Source of the DNA: SIG440 sp045580025
GTDB lineage: Bacteria > Bacillota > Clostridia > Monoglobales > Monoglobaceae
NCBI GenBank assembly: GCA_045580025.1
Contig: JAZNNB010000059.1
Span: 1 to 12,068, forward strand
Reading direction: 5' to 3'
DNA: 12,068 bases
Positions within the stretch are counted from its first letter, which is position 1. Each line of letters opens with the position of its first letter. The notes beneath the pieces were generated by a model, which was given only the letters and a program-made list of their open reading frames with translations, was not told the origin of the DNA and made no database searches. The position numbers and the translations under genes were made by a program. Positions 1-7,160 of this stretch are shown here, in pieces.

Positions 1-385
1 TTTCACTTTGGACACTCATGGTGAGGACTATCTCGAAACGTTGGAGGGCAAAAAGCTTCCCGTTTCCCACTGCATCAAGGGGGAAACAGGCTGGGAAATT
101 CATCCACGGCTTAAAGGCTTTGCGAAAAACCAAATTGAAAAGCCCACATTCGGTGCCACAAACTTGCCCGGATTTCTTTGTGATTTGCTGAGTGGTGAGC
201 CGGCAAAAATTGAACTTGCAGGACTTTGCACAGATATTTGTGTAATTTCAAATGCAATGCTTTTAAAGGCTGCATTTCCCGAAGCTGAGATAGTGGTTGA
301 CAGCAGTTGTTGTGCCGGTGTAACTCCCGAAAGGCACAAAACCGCCCTTGATTCAATGCGGGCGGTGCAGATAGAGGTTTTATGA
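1..385 (+). CDS. Isochorismatase-family cysteine hydrolase, probable nicotinamidase (5' truncated)
   Basis: The C-terminal part of an isochorismatase-like hydrolase, read in the frame starting at base 2 and ending with TGA at 383-385; the N-terminus, including the catalytic Asp, lies outside the window. Visible are the FTLDTHG segment just after the edge, a Lys in the IEKPTFG segment (family catalytic Lys) and the GLCTDICV motif whose second Cys is the expected nucleophile, followed by an SSCCAGVTPERH segment typical of nicotinamidase-like members. Nicotinamidases hydrolyse nicotinamide to nicotinate and ammonia in cytoplasmic NAD salvage. The stop overlaps the start of sfsA by four bases (ATGA), so the two are probably translationally coupled. 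The family assignment is firm; the exact substrate is inferred, since related enzymes hydrolyse other amides or isochorismate. Confidence 0.85.
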   Translation, partial: FTLDTHGEDYLETLEGKKLPVSHCIKGETGWEIHPRLKGFAKNQIEKPTFGATNLPGFLCDLLSGEPAKIELAGLCTDICVISNAMLLKAAFPEAEIVVDSSCCAGVTPERHKTALDSMRAVQIEVL

Positions 386-1062
386 TTTACGAAAATATAG
401 TGACGGGGATTTTTGAGGAAAGACCAAATCGCTTTATTGCGAAGGTGTGGATAGACGGCAAAAAGGAAGTTTGCCACGTGAAAAACACCGGAAGATGCCG
501 TGAACTTTTGAAAAAAGGGGTAAGAGTCGTTGCCCAAAGAGCGAAAAATCCCGAGAGGAAAACAAAATTTGATTTGATAGGGGTATACAAAGAGGACGTC
601 CTTTTCAACATTGACAGTCAGGCGCCCAATAAGGTGTTTTTCCAGTGGCTAAATAAGACCGATTATTTTGGTGAAATTACGTGCGTTAAGCCGGAGTGCC
701 GTTTTGGAGAATCCCGTCTGGATTTTTATTTTGAGGCAAAGGGAAAGGGCGTTTTTGCTGAGGTAAAAGGGGTCACCCTTGAAAGAAATGGAGTGTTTTT
801 GTTTCCTGATGCTCCAACCCAAAGGGGCACAAGGCATTTAAAAGAACTTTGCAGATGCCGTGAACAGGGGTTTGATGCCTATGCAGTGTTTGTGCTTCAG
901 GCAAGGGGTGCAAAGTATTTCACCCCTAATAGAGAGACCGACCCCGAATTTGCTGCGGCACTGAAAGCGGCAAAAGAAAAGGGTGTGGGGATAATTGCGC
1001 TTGTTTGCGATGTCGCCCAAAACTCCCTTGAGATAAAAGATTTTGTTGAGGTTAAACTTTAA
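382..1062 (+). CDS. sfsA: DNA/RNA nuclease SfsA
   Basis: A complete 226-residue protein of usual length for the SfsA family (sugar fermentation stimulation protein, now classed as a nuclease with a PD-(D/E)xK-type fold). The N-terminal half is the OB-like part with HVKNTGRCRELL at residues 32-43, a family signature. The nuclease core follows: SRLDF (Asp114), then AEVKG with Glu127 and Lys129, matching the D...ExK active site. PDAPTQRGTRHLKEL at 142-156 is the other strongly conserved block. The ATG overlaps the TGA of the preceding hydrolase gene, and a hairpin terminator follows ten bases after the stop, so this is the last gene of its operon. Biochemically, SfsA proteins bind and cut nucleic acid, while the cellular role is uncertain; the older link to maltose genes comes from E. 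coli and need not apply here. Confidence 0.93.
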   Translation: MIYENIVTGIFEERPNRFIAKVWIDGKKEVCHVKNTGRCRELLKKGVRVVAQRAKNPERKTKFDLIGVYKEDVLFNIDSQAPNKVFFQWLNKTDYFGEITCVKPECRFGESRLDFYFEAKGKGVFAEVKGVTLERNGVFLFPDAPTQRGTRHLKELCRCREQGFDAYAVFVLQARGAKYFTPNRETDPEFAAALKAAKEKGVGIIALVCDVAQNSLEIKDFVEVKL

Positions 1063-1071
1063 CAAAAGAAT

Positions 1072-1100
1072 AGCGGGATGCTTTTGCATCCCGCTTTTTT
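1072..1100. terminator. Intrinsic terminator between convergent genes
   Basis: A perfect 10-bp stem, AGCGGGATGC at 1072-1081 pairing with GCATCCCGCT at 1086-1095 around a TTTT loop, followed by a T run on the plus strand. It ends the sfsA transcript. The minus-strand small membrane protein gene ends at 1102, two bases away. In that direction the run after the stem is broken (ATTCTTTT), so termination there is probably weaker but possible. Confidence 0.92.
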
Positions 1101-1101
1101 G

Positions 1102-1368
1102 TTATTTTTTCTTTGCCGTAAGTGCCATTTCGCCGTTTAAGTACATAGATAGAAGTCCAAGCAAGACCAAGATGGAGGTGGCATAGACAATGACTGGTAT
1201 AATTTGTTTGTATATAACAAAGCAGATTGTTGCCGCCGCATTGCCGCCGATGATTAACGCTGCAATATAGCCGAAAAAGGTGAGCCCGCCGGCAAAAAGA
1301 CAAAGCATTATTCCATAGCCGAAAATTGTTTTTAAAACCGCGGAAATTTTCTTAAAAAATTTTTTCAT
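1102..1368 (-). CDS. Small membrane protein paired with TRAP-type permease
   Basis: An 88-residue protein that I do not recognise by family. It has a basic N-terminus (MKKFFKKI), a hydrophobic segment at about 16-40, a short small-residue stretch with GGNAAA at 41-46, a second hydrophobic segment at about 56-77, and a basic tail ending AKKK. Two membrane helices are likely, with a possible third short one between. A GGAGG site sits seven bases before the ATG and directly abuts the TAA of the upstream permease gene, so the two genes are tightly coupled. Context suggests a small partner of the permease, perhaps standing in for the DctQ subunit, which normally has four helices and about 160 residues. 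That role is inference; no sequence motif proves it. Confidence 0.75.
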   Translation of the reverse strand: MKKFFKKISAVLKTIFGYGIMLCLFAGGLTFFGYIAALIIGGNAAATICFVIYKQIIPVIVYATSILVLLGLLSMYLNGEMALTAKKK

Positions 1369-1380
1369 CTTTATACCTCC

Positions 1381-2739
1381 TTAAAGTCCCAGTATGGGAA
1401 GAAAGCCCATCAGACAAAGCACTTGCATAATAAATTGTGCAGACACCCACCAGAGATTGTTCTTGAAGGTCTTGTCAAAGTCAGATTCCGCAAGGGACAT
1501 ACCGGCGTACATTCCAAGCCCAAGGGGCGGGGTAATTCCGCACATAACACCGCAGATACAAGGAAGCATTGCCGCAGCAAGTAGCGGCGAAACACCAACG
1601 GTTGCCAAGGTAGAAATAAACATAGGCCCGAAAATTACCACCAGTGACGAGCCGGGGATTACCATACCCAAAACACAGGTAAAGGCACAGATAAACAATA
1701 CCATTCCAAGCTTACCAAAGTTTATGGATACGATGAAAGCTTCCATTTCTTCTGCTACGTTCATATCTTTAAAAAGTGTACCTATCATATAGCCTATTAT
1801 ACAAACCCCGATTGCCGGAGAGATGGTTTTTACGCCGTCTGCAAACATTTTTGCTATGCTGCTGACAGAAACTGTTTTTTTATCCTTACATATAAAGCAG
1901 GTGTAAAGAGCTGCTATCCCTGCAATAAAGAGCAGAAGCGAGCTTGATAGGTATTTAGCGCCGTCTTTGCCCAGACGTGCAGTAAAGAAAGTGTCTTTAA
2001 AAAGGTAATCAAGGACAAAAGGCAATAAAATAATAACCGGAATGAAAAGTCCCTGCCAGCCTGTTTTGAAAACGTCCTTGAGGTTTGGAAGTTCCTCCTT
2101 GGACATCGGCTTAACTTTGTAATATTTGCAAAATCCCCAGACCATAACAAGTCGCTGGAGGATAAACCAAAGTGAAATTCCCCACAGAACAACCCAGAAC
2201 CGACCAGTAGTCATATTTTCGTTTGGATAAAGAGCTATGTATGCACCCATTGCTGCAACTATGTTTGATGACGGAGGTATCATATTTCCCATATAACTTG
2301 CATTGCTTTCTATATTTGCTGCAAGTTCTCTGGGGAACCCTGACCTGATCATTGCCGGAATGGTAAGTGTTCCCGTTGCCATAACGTTTCCGGGGCCGCT
2401 GCCGGAAAGTGCTCCCATAAATCCGCTGGCAATAACTGACACATATCCCGCGCCGCCGGTGACTCTGCCCAAGAGAGACAGAATAATGGCAACACAAGAG
2501 TCAATAACCTTGGTCTTTGTCAAAATTATAGACATAGCAACAAATGCGGTCATAGAATAAATGAGAGAGGTAGAAAGTCCGCTGTCAATATATTTTAAGA
2601 CGTTCCTCCAAGTCCCTGTCACAGTAAGCAAAACAACAAAACTGATTAAAATTGCTTCATATACAGGTCGCTTAAACAACACAAACCAGATGCCGATTAC
2701 TATCAGCATAATCCCAAGATAAATAAAAGCAGATGGCAT
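1381..2739 (-). CDS. TRAP-type transporter large permease (DctM-like)
   Basis: A 452-residue, highly hydrophobic protein with about 11-13 membrane segments, of the length expected for a DctM-family large permease. Two signature blocks are visible. The first, at about 105-159, holds GALSGSGPGNVMATG, then IPAMIRSGFP and MIPPSSN; it corresponds to the family's GxxSGSSxAdaaa...iGpiIPPS region. The second is GITPPLGLGMYAGMS at 401-415, matching the LITPPxGLNLF block. TRAP large permeases carry organic anions such as C4-dicarboxylates, keto acids or sialic acid into the cell using a sodium gradient; the substrate here cannot be told. The chosen start is the ATG at 2739, served by AAGGAGG five bases upstream; an in-frame TTG at 2760 lies upstream of that site and is rejected. 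The gene is first in a two-gene unit and divergent from a LysR regulator. No DctP gene is present nearby. Confidence 0.88.
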   Translation of the reverse strand: MPSAFIYLGIMLIVIGIWFVLFKRPVYEAILISFVVLLTVTGTWRNVLKYIDSGLSTSLIYSMTAFVAMSIILTKTKVIDSCVAIILSLLGRVTGGAGYVSVIASGFMGALSGSGPGNVMATGTLTIPAMIRSGFPRELAANIESNASYMGNMIPPSSNIVAAMGAYIALYPNENMTTGRFWVVLWGISLWFILQRLVMVWGFCKYYKVKPMSKEELPNLKDVFKTGWQGLFIPVIILLPFVLDYLFKDTFFTARLGKDGAKYLSSSLLLFIAGIAALYTCFICKDKKTVSVSSIAKMFADGVKTISPAIGVCIIGYMIGTLFKDMNVAEEMEAFIVSINFGKLGMVLFICAFTCVLGMVIPGSSLVVIFGPMFISTLATVGVSPLLAAAMLPCICGVMCGITPPLGLGMYAGMSLAESDFDKTFKNNLWWVSAQFIMQVLCLMGFLPILGL

Positions 2740-2744
2740 ATTTT

Positions 2745-2751
2745 CCTCCTT
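2745..2751 (-). promoter_or_regulatory. Ribosome binding site fixing the permease start
   Basis: AAGGAGG on the minus strand, five bases before the ATG at 2739. It decides the start in favour of this ATG over the in-frame TTG at 2760. Confidence 0.9.
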
Positions 2752-2792
2752 AAATTCCAAATTGGTTATATATTTAATTACAATTCAGTTAT

Positions 2793-2821
2793 AATATAAC
2801 ACAAAAAAAGAAGTATGTCAA
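2793..2821 (-). promoter_or_regulatory. SigA-type promoter for the permease operon
   Basis: On the minus strand, a perfect -35 TTGACA (2821-2816) is followed by a 17-base spacer and TATATT (2798-2793). Expected transcription start is near 2786, leaving a leader of about 45 bases before the ATG at 2739. The promoter lies in the region shared with the divergent LysR gene, so that regulator probably acts here. No clean T-N11-A operator palindrome was found by eye; a loose inverted pair ACACAA (2799-2804) and TTGTGT (2840-2845) flanks the -35 region. Confidence 0.78.
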
Positions 2822-2853
2822 TGTAAAATTTAAACAAAATTGTGTATAAAGCC

Positions 2854-2882
2854 TTGCATAATGAAGATTAAAAGAGTATACT
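2854..2882 (+). promoter_or_regulatory. Probable promoter for the LysR regulator
   Basis: TTGCAT (2854-2859), 17-base spacer, TATACT (2877-2882) on the plus strand, giving a very short leader before the start codon at 2907. The -10 is good and the -35 weak, as is common for regulators that control their own expression. Confidence 0.55.
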
Positions 2883-2895
2883 TAAAAAAGAAAGT

Positions 2896-2901
2896 GAGGG
2901 G
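2896..2901 (+). promoter_or_regulatory. Ribosome binding site fixing the LysR start
   Basis: GAGGGG five bases before the ATG at 2907. It overlaps an in-frame GTG at 2901, which therefore cannot be the start served by this site. Confidence 0.75.
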
Positions 2902-2906
2902 TGTCT

Positions 2907-3806
2907 ATGAATTCAAAACAGCTTCAATATGTGATTACGCTTGCCAAGGAGCTTAATTTTTCTCAGGCGGCACAGCGTTTTAAAATATCACAGCCCGCCC
3001 TCAGCAAGCAGATTATATCCCTTGAAGAGGAGCTTGGGATAAAGCTTTTTGACCGAAGCACCACGCCGCTTTCTGTCACCCCTGCCGGAGAGTTTTTCAT
3101 ACAAAAGGCAAAAAAACTCTTATTTGAAGAAGAAACCTTGATTAAATCTATTGAGCAATACAAAAACGGAGAGAAAGGGAAGCTGACAATAGGCATTGCA
3201 CCATTTCGAAGTCTTTATCTGATGCCTCGGATTGTTCTGGAAATCAAGAAGAAATTTCCCGATATTCAGCTTGTGATAAAGGAGAATGGACTCCAGCTGC
3301 TTCAAAAAGGTCTTTTGGAGGGTCAATATGACTTTGCAATTATGAATCTTCCGGTGGATGAAGCAGAATTTGAGGTTGTTCCGTTGGAAGAAGATTCTGT
3401 TGTTCTCGCTGTGCCCAATCGCTTGCTGCATCTTGTGGAGGCCGAAAATAAAGGTCAAAAGTCAGGAAGGATTGATTTGGCAGAATGCAAAAAGTTGCCG
3501 TTTGTAGTAGTGGGTCAAAATCAGGAAATGCGCAAGCTTTTTGAAAATTTATGTGCGAAGGCAAATATAGAGCCAAATATTTTTGTGGAGGTTACCGGGG
3601 TAACCACTGCAAGAGAAATGGTTAAGGGCGGAATTGCTGCGGCACTCCTGCCCAAACAGTTTCTGCAAAGAGAGGCCGAAAATGAAGATATAACCCTTTT
3701 TGAGCTAAATCAAACCGAATACAGTCGCCAGCCTGCTATTGTTTTAAGGAGGGGACAGTTTGTGTCAAAGTATGCAGAGTTTGCCATTGAGCTTTTGAAA
3801 AAATAG
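2907..3806 (+). CDS. LysR-family transcriptional regulator
   Basis: A 299-residue protein of standard LysR length. The N-terminal winged helix-turn-helix spans about 1-60, with ELNFSQAAQRFKISQPALSKQI (about 15-36) as the recognition region and LGIKLFDRSTTPLSVTPAG marking its wing. A linker helix follows, then the periplasmic-binding-like effector domain beginning at GKLTIGIAPF near residue 90. The ATG is supported by GAGGGG upstream. It is divergent from the TRAP-type permease operon across about 165 bases, the classic arrangement in which a LysR protein controls its neighbour and itself, so its ligand is plausibly the transported anion or a breakdown product. The effector cannot be named from sequence. 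A terminator follows directly. Confidence 0.92.
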   Translation: MNSKQLQYVITLAKELNFSQAAQRFKISQPALSKQIISLEEELGIKLFDRSTTPLSVTPAGEFFIQKAKKLLFEEETLIKSIEQYKNGEKGKLTIGIAPFRSLYLMPRIVLEIKKKFPDIQLVIKENGLQLLQKGLLEGQYDFAIMNLPVDEAEFEVVPLEEDSVVLAVPNRLLHLVEAENKGQKSGRIDLAECKKLPFVVVGQNQEMRKLFENLCAKANIEPNIFVEVTGVTTAREMVKGGIAAALLPKQFLQREAENEDITLFELNQTEYSRQPAIVLRRGQFVSKYAEFAIELLKK

Positions 3807-3812
3807 AAGATT

Positions 3813-3846
3813 AAAAGCGATGTGAGAAATTTCACATCGCTTTTTT
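3813..3846. terminator. Bidirectional intrinsic terminator
   Basis: A 10-bp stem, AGCGATGTGA (3816-3825) pairing with TCACATCGCT (3832-3841), with T runs on both sides when read from either strand (six T on plus, TTTT on minus). It separates the convergent LysR gene (stop at 3806) from the minus-strand ATP-grasp gene (stop at 3848), and likely ends both transcripts. Confidence 0.9.
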
Positions 3847-3847
3847 G

Positions 3848-5077
3848 TTACCCATTAAATTTTTCTATCAAATCGTGTCTGATTATATCCTCGCCGGTTT
3901 CTGCGATTGCACGGATGCGGCTGTTTGCAAGGGCGTGTCTCGATTTTACTTCTTGGGGGGTATCGGCTTCTATGCTGAAATATGCAACCCTGTCGCCACT
4001 GCCGTTTATTTTGTCAAAGCTTACCCCCGGGAACTTAAATTGTTTATAGTCATTTATAATTCCCTCTGAAAGCAATTCGTCAAAGCCTTCAAGGGATTTA
4101 AGAGTGCCCTTGTTGCAGTAAACAAACTCGTTTATGGTAAGCCTTTGCGGAATGTCCACCTTTTCGACGTGGGGCTTTATTCCAAGAGTAAGGTCAACAA
4201 CCGCCTTAACCACATCAAAGCCAGATTCCTTTTTGATCATAAGGAATTTAATTCCGCCGCCTGTTCTGGCGCAAAATTCAACCACAGAAATTTTTTCGCC
4301 TGTAGAAATCAACTGAACAAGCATAGGTGTGTTTTTGAGTCCAAAAGCATCTGCAATTTTTTGCGAGGCCTCTTCTATTTGAATTTTTATGTCATTGGAA
4401 ACATTTGCCGGTATACGGCTTCTGTTGATGACAAACTTGCCGTCCTCACCGATTTTGTAAAGGTTGGTAAGGCAAAGGATATGCACCTTTCCGTCTTCAA
4501 CATAAGCATCAACGCTTATTTCATCACCCTCAACAAATTCTTCAACTATTGCAGTTTTTGTTCGGCTTATGTTTTTGGCATTTTCAAAAGCGTCATTGAG
4601 CTCTGACGGGTTGGTGACCTTGCAGACCCCGCGTGAGCTGTATGCATCAACGGGCTTTACGATAAGGGGATACTTAAGATGCTTGATTTTTTCCCCATCC
4701 AGTGTTTCCATAATAACATATTTCGAAGTGGGAACACCACTTTCCCAAAAGATTTTTTTCATATACGATTTTTTTGAAACATTTTCTGCTGTTTTAAAGT
4801 CTATGTAGCATGGAAGTCCCAATTCTTCTGAAACCTGTGCAACCACCTGAAGCACCTGGTCTGCACATACAGAAATCAAAAAGTCTACCTTTTGTTCTTT
4901 TGAAAGCTGACGGATTGCGGCTACGTCAAGAACAGAGACTTTATAAAATTCGTCAGCATATTGCTTCGCTGGGACATTTTCATTTATATCAGCCAAAAGG
5001 GTGGTGATGCCACGACTTTTAAGCTCTTTTATGGCAGCGATTTGTGGAACGCCGCCGCAAAGTACAAGTGCTTTCAT
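3848..5077 (-). CDS. ATP-grasp carboxylate-amine ligase-like protein
   Basis: A 409-residue, soluble protein with the ATP-grasp layout: a Rossmann-like N-terminal domain (MKALVLCGGVPQIAAIKEL), then the nucleotide-binding core with the YPLIVKPVDAYSSRGV segment (Lys141 and Ser-Ser-Arg-Gly loop), the IVEEFVEGDEISVDAYV hinge segment (178-193), and the VVEFCARTGGG segment (265-275, Glu267, Arg271). Enzymes of this superfamily join a carboxylate to an amine or other nucleophile through an acyl phosphate. Where many members have Glu-x-Asn for metal binding, this one has Glu-Phe-Cys. AAGGAG precedes the ATG at good spacing. It is the last gene of a three-gene operon with a priming sugar transferase and another ATP-grasp protein, so a role in building or decorating a surface polysaccharide is inferred. 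The substrates are unknown; PurK- or CarB-like labels from database transfer would mislead. Confidence 0.85.
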   Translation of the reverse strand: MKALVLCGGVPQIAAIKELKSRGITTLLADINENVPAKQYADEFYKVSVLDVAAIRQLSKEQKVDFLISVCADQVLQVVAQVSEELGLPCYIDFKTAENVSKKSYMKKIFWESGVPTSKYVIMETLDGEKIKHLKYPLIVKPVDAYSSRGVCKVTNPSELNDAFENAKNISRTKTAIVEEFVEGDEISVDAYVEDGKVHILCLTNLYKIGEDGKFVINRSRIPANVSNDIKIQIEEASQKIADAFGLKNTPMLVQLISTGEKISVVEFCARTGGGIKFLMIKKESGFDVVKAVVDLTLGIKPHVEKVDIPQRLTINEFVYCNKGTLKSLEGFDELLSEGIINDYKQFKFPGVSFDKINGSGDRVAYFSIEADTPQEVKSRHALANSRIRAIAETGEDIIRHDLIEKFNG

Positions 5078-5115
5078 AAATTTCTCCTTTTTAAAAAGAA
5101 AATATTATCAAACTT

Positions 5116-5859
5116 TTATTCTGATTTTGCAGATATTAAAACCTTTTCCGCCTCTTTCATAACTTCCTGATGGGTACGGGTATCGTTTAGATTTTCGCCA
5201 TTGAATTTTATGCGGTTCGAATTTGCCCGCATCTCGTTTTTAGTAAAAATAATTTTAATAGTCTTCAAAACCATTGCTATGTCAAGCCAAAGGCTGACAT
5301 TTTCAACATAATAAATATCACTTTCAAATTGAGTGTTCCATGTCCAGGATGCAGATGTTAAGTCCTTGGTGTTAAGGTTCCAGCAGGCAAGACCGGGACG
5401 AACACTGTGACGGTATTTATGGCGCTCGTTATAAAGAGGCAAATAATCCACCATTAAAGGTCTGGGGCCGATCACTGACATAGTTCCGTTGAAAACATTA
5501 AACAGTCCCGCCAACTCATCAAGAGAGGTGCGCCTGAGGAATCTCCCAAAGGGCGTTATGCGTTTGCTGGGATGAAGAAGATTTCCTTTTTCGTTACGCT
5601 CGTTTGTCATAGAACGGAATTTATACATATTGAAAATTTTTCCGTCTTTGCCGGGGCGCTTGTCTATGTAAAAAACAGGGCGGCCATGATAAACCAATTC
5701 CAATACGACAATAGTCAGCAAGATGGGACTTAAAACAAGAATTGCCATTCCACTCAGGAAGATATCAAGACCTCTTTTTATGTATCGGGAATAAAGGGTA
5801 TTTTTTGGTGTGGGAATATCCGTGCGGATTTCCGGTTCGTTGGTTTTTGTCTCAATCAT
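5116..5859 (-). CDS. Polyprenyl-phosphate sugar-1-phosphate transferase (priming, PglC/WcaJ-like)
   Basis: A 247-residue monotopic phosphoglycosyl transferase. It transfers a sugar 1-phosphate from a nucleotide sugar to undecaprenyl phosphate at the inner face of the membrane, starting repeat-unit assembly. Visible in order: YIKRGLDIF, a hydrophobic re-entrant helix with Ser-Pro at 44-45, the KFRSM segment (80-84), the catalytic Asp-Glu pair in TSLDEL (114-115) and MSVIGPRPL (127-135). It lacks the large multi-helix N-terminal region of WbaP-type enzymes, so it is the small form. Past RPG (154-156) the sequence departs from the usual RPGITGWAQV pattern, reading RPGLACWNLN, before rejoining at DIYYVENVSLWLDI. 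A hydrophilic tail of about 40 residues follows the normal end of the domain. AGGAG lies nine bases before the ATG. It is the middle gene of the minus-strand operon. Confidence 0.93.
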   Translation of the reverse strand: MIETKTNEPEIRTDIPTPKNTLYSRYIKRGLDIFLSGMAILVLSPILLTIVVLELVYHGRPVFYIDKRPGKDGKIFNMYKFRSMTNERNEKGNLLHPSKRITPFGRFLRRTSLDELAGLFNVFNGTMSVIGPRPLMVDYLPLYNERHKYRHSVRPGLACWNLNTKDLTSASWTWNTQFESDIYYVENVSLWLDIAMVLKTIKIIFTKNEMRANSNRIKFNGENLNDTRTHQEVMKEAEKVLISAKSE

Positions 5860-5885
5860 TTTTTTACAACTCCTTTAATGCCGGA

Positions 5886-7055
5886 TTATTCCTGGCATCT
5901 TAAATATGCTTCACAAAGGGCTTTGCCATCGTAATTATACAAGCCTTTGGCTGTGAAAAACTCCTTGAGTTCTTTTTTGGCAAGGGTCGGGCCGCACATA
6001 ATTTGTGCATAATCCATTGCCGGATGAGAATTTATTTCGCAAAGCTTCATTCCGTCTTCGGTAATTATGATATCCAGTCCCATATAGTCCAAGGAAGAGA
6101 CGTGCTGACAAATATCATCAATCATCTTTTTTACCTTTGGCCAGTTTGGAAGAGTAAGACCTTTCCAACAAGCATTAGTGTCAGGATGCTTGCTGATTCT
6201 CCATTCGCCGTCAGGACAGAACTTTTTATATCTTATGCTGAACTCGTTATATTTTCCTGTTTCAAAATCAAAGCCTACCCCAACTCCACCGGAAGACAGA
6301 TTGCTTGCTCCACCGGAAATTGACGACCCAAATCTCGCAAAAGATATGGCACATGACCATGTGGCCTTGGCATACAAATCAGTCTTCGGGTTCTTTGCCA
6401 TAATAACCCTCAAAGTGCATTCGCTGTCGGGCCAAATGTTTGCAAGGTCTTTGTGCTGATGGGCATATTCGGTAATTATGTAATTTCTCATAGAGTCTCT
6501 TATTTCAATAAGCCTCTGCATATCGATGGGCTTGTTGTTCTCAAAGAGATTTCCGTCTCTAATCTCAAGCTTGATAAAGCCTAGGCCGCCGGATGTTCCG
6601 GAGTTTGGCTTTAGGGCAAGAATCCCTTTGCTTTCCAAAAGGTTAAACAGAAAGTCTGCATTCTTTTCTATATTTTTTGGTGCATCCATAAGATATGTAA
6701 AACTGCCGTCATTTTCTACATAAACATAATACTCCGGCATAGAGCTTTCGCAGCCATTGCTGTTTAAAACGTATTTTAAAGTAGTTTTGTCAAGCCATTT
6801 TAAAAAATGGTTGTTCATAGGATGAAGCATAAAATAATTATAGTCAGGAACATAGTCTTTATAATTCTCTTCATTCAGTCCGTACAAGGTGACTCTTCCG
6901 GGGAAAAAGCCTCGTTCCAAAGCCCAGCAAGCTTCTTCTTTGCTGACAGGGAAAGCTTTTTCGTCATCTGAAAGCTTTTTTACAAACATCCTTGACCATT
7001 TGTAATCCATGCCAAGGTTACGCACTTCCTCAAGCAGTGCAACGTAATTTGTCAT
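5886..7055 (-). CDS. Sugar-transfer-associated ATP-grasp protein
   Basis: A 389-residue protein resembling the sugar-transfer-associated ATP-grasp family (Pfam ATPgrasp_ST), which is found in polysaccharide loci and whose reaction is not established to my knowledge. Visible ATP-grasp features are LALKPNSGTSGGLGF (146-160: Lys149 and glycine-rich loop), IITEYAHQH (193-201), LRVIMAK (215-221), and YMGLDIIITEDGMKLCEINSHP (324-345), in which Asp328, Glu340 and Asn342 fit the metal and ATP site. No signal peptide or membrane segment is seen. The ATG at 7055 has AAGGAG seven bases upstream; an in-frame TTG at 7109 would add 18 residues but has no ribosome site and is rejected. It is first in the operon with the priming sugar transferase 26 bases downstream, supporting a role acting on a sugar intermediate (inference). 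Confidence 0.83.
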   Translation of the reverse strand: MTNYVALLEEVRNLGMDYKWSRMFVKKLSDDEKAFPVSKEEACWALERGFFPGRVTLYGLNEENYKDYVPDYNYFMLHPMNNHFLKWLDKTTLKYVLNSNGCESSMPEYYVYVENDGSFTYLMDAPKNIEKNADFLFNLLESKGILALKPNSGTSGGLGFIKLEIRDGNLFENNKPIDMQRLIEIRDSMRNYIITEYAHQHKDLANIWPDSECTLRVIMAKNPKTDLYAKATWSCAISFARFGSSISGGASNLSSGGVGVGFDFETGKYNEFSIRYKKFCPDGEWRISKHPDTNACWKGLTLPNWPKVKKMIDDICQHVSSLDYMGLDIIITEDGMKLCEINSHPAMDYAQIMCGPTLAKKELKEFFTAKGLYNYDGKALCEAYLRCQE

Positions 7056-7062
7056 AATTCTT

Positions 7063-7068
7063 CTCCTT
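7063..7068 (-). promoter_or_regulatory. Ribosome binding site fixing the first ATP-grasp start
   Basis: AAGGAG on the minus strand, seven bases before the ATG at 7055. It lies inside the longer frame opened by the TTG at 7109, so it argues for the shorter protein. Confidence 0.85.
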
Positions 7069-7128
7069 ACTTTAGTTAAATAAACTCTAAGACCAAACCA
7101 ATGACGCAATTAAAAATCTCTTGTTTAT

Positions 7129-7157
7129 AACATATCACATTACAAAATATATTTCAA
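7129..7157 (-). promoter_or_regulatory. Possible promoter for the minus-strand glycan operon
   Basis: On the minus strand, TTGAAA (7157-7152), 17-base spacer, TATGTT (7134-7129). It would give a leader of about 65 bases. Other AT-rich -10-like strings are nearby, so the exact promoter is uncertain. Confidence 0.4.
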
Positions 7158-7160
7158 GTG

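Noticed and set aside
100..537. 145-codon minus-strand open frame over the hydrolase/sfsA junction
   Set aside because: Antisense to two recognised overlapping genes; no supporting signal.
1394..1792. 132-codon plus-strand open frame inside the permease gene
   Set aside because: It is fully antisense to a clear membrane permease, has no ribosome site and resembles no family.
2740..2760. Longer permease from an in-frame TTG at 2760 (minus strand)
   Set aside because: The strong AAGGAGG site lies between this TTG and the ATG at 2739, so it serves the ATG; nothing upstream of the TTG looks like a ribosome site.
4145..4606. 153-codon plus-strand open frame inside the second ATP-grasp gene
   Set aside because: Antisense shadow of a conserved coding region, with low-complexity Phe/Asn-rich content and no start signal.
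7056..7109. Longer first ATP-grasp protein from a TTG at 7109 (minus strand)
   Set aside because: The added 18 residues are basic and unlike the family, no ribosome site precedes the TTG, and AAGGAG sits correctly before the ATG at 7055.
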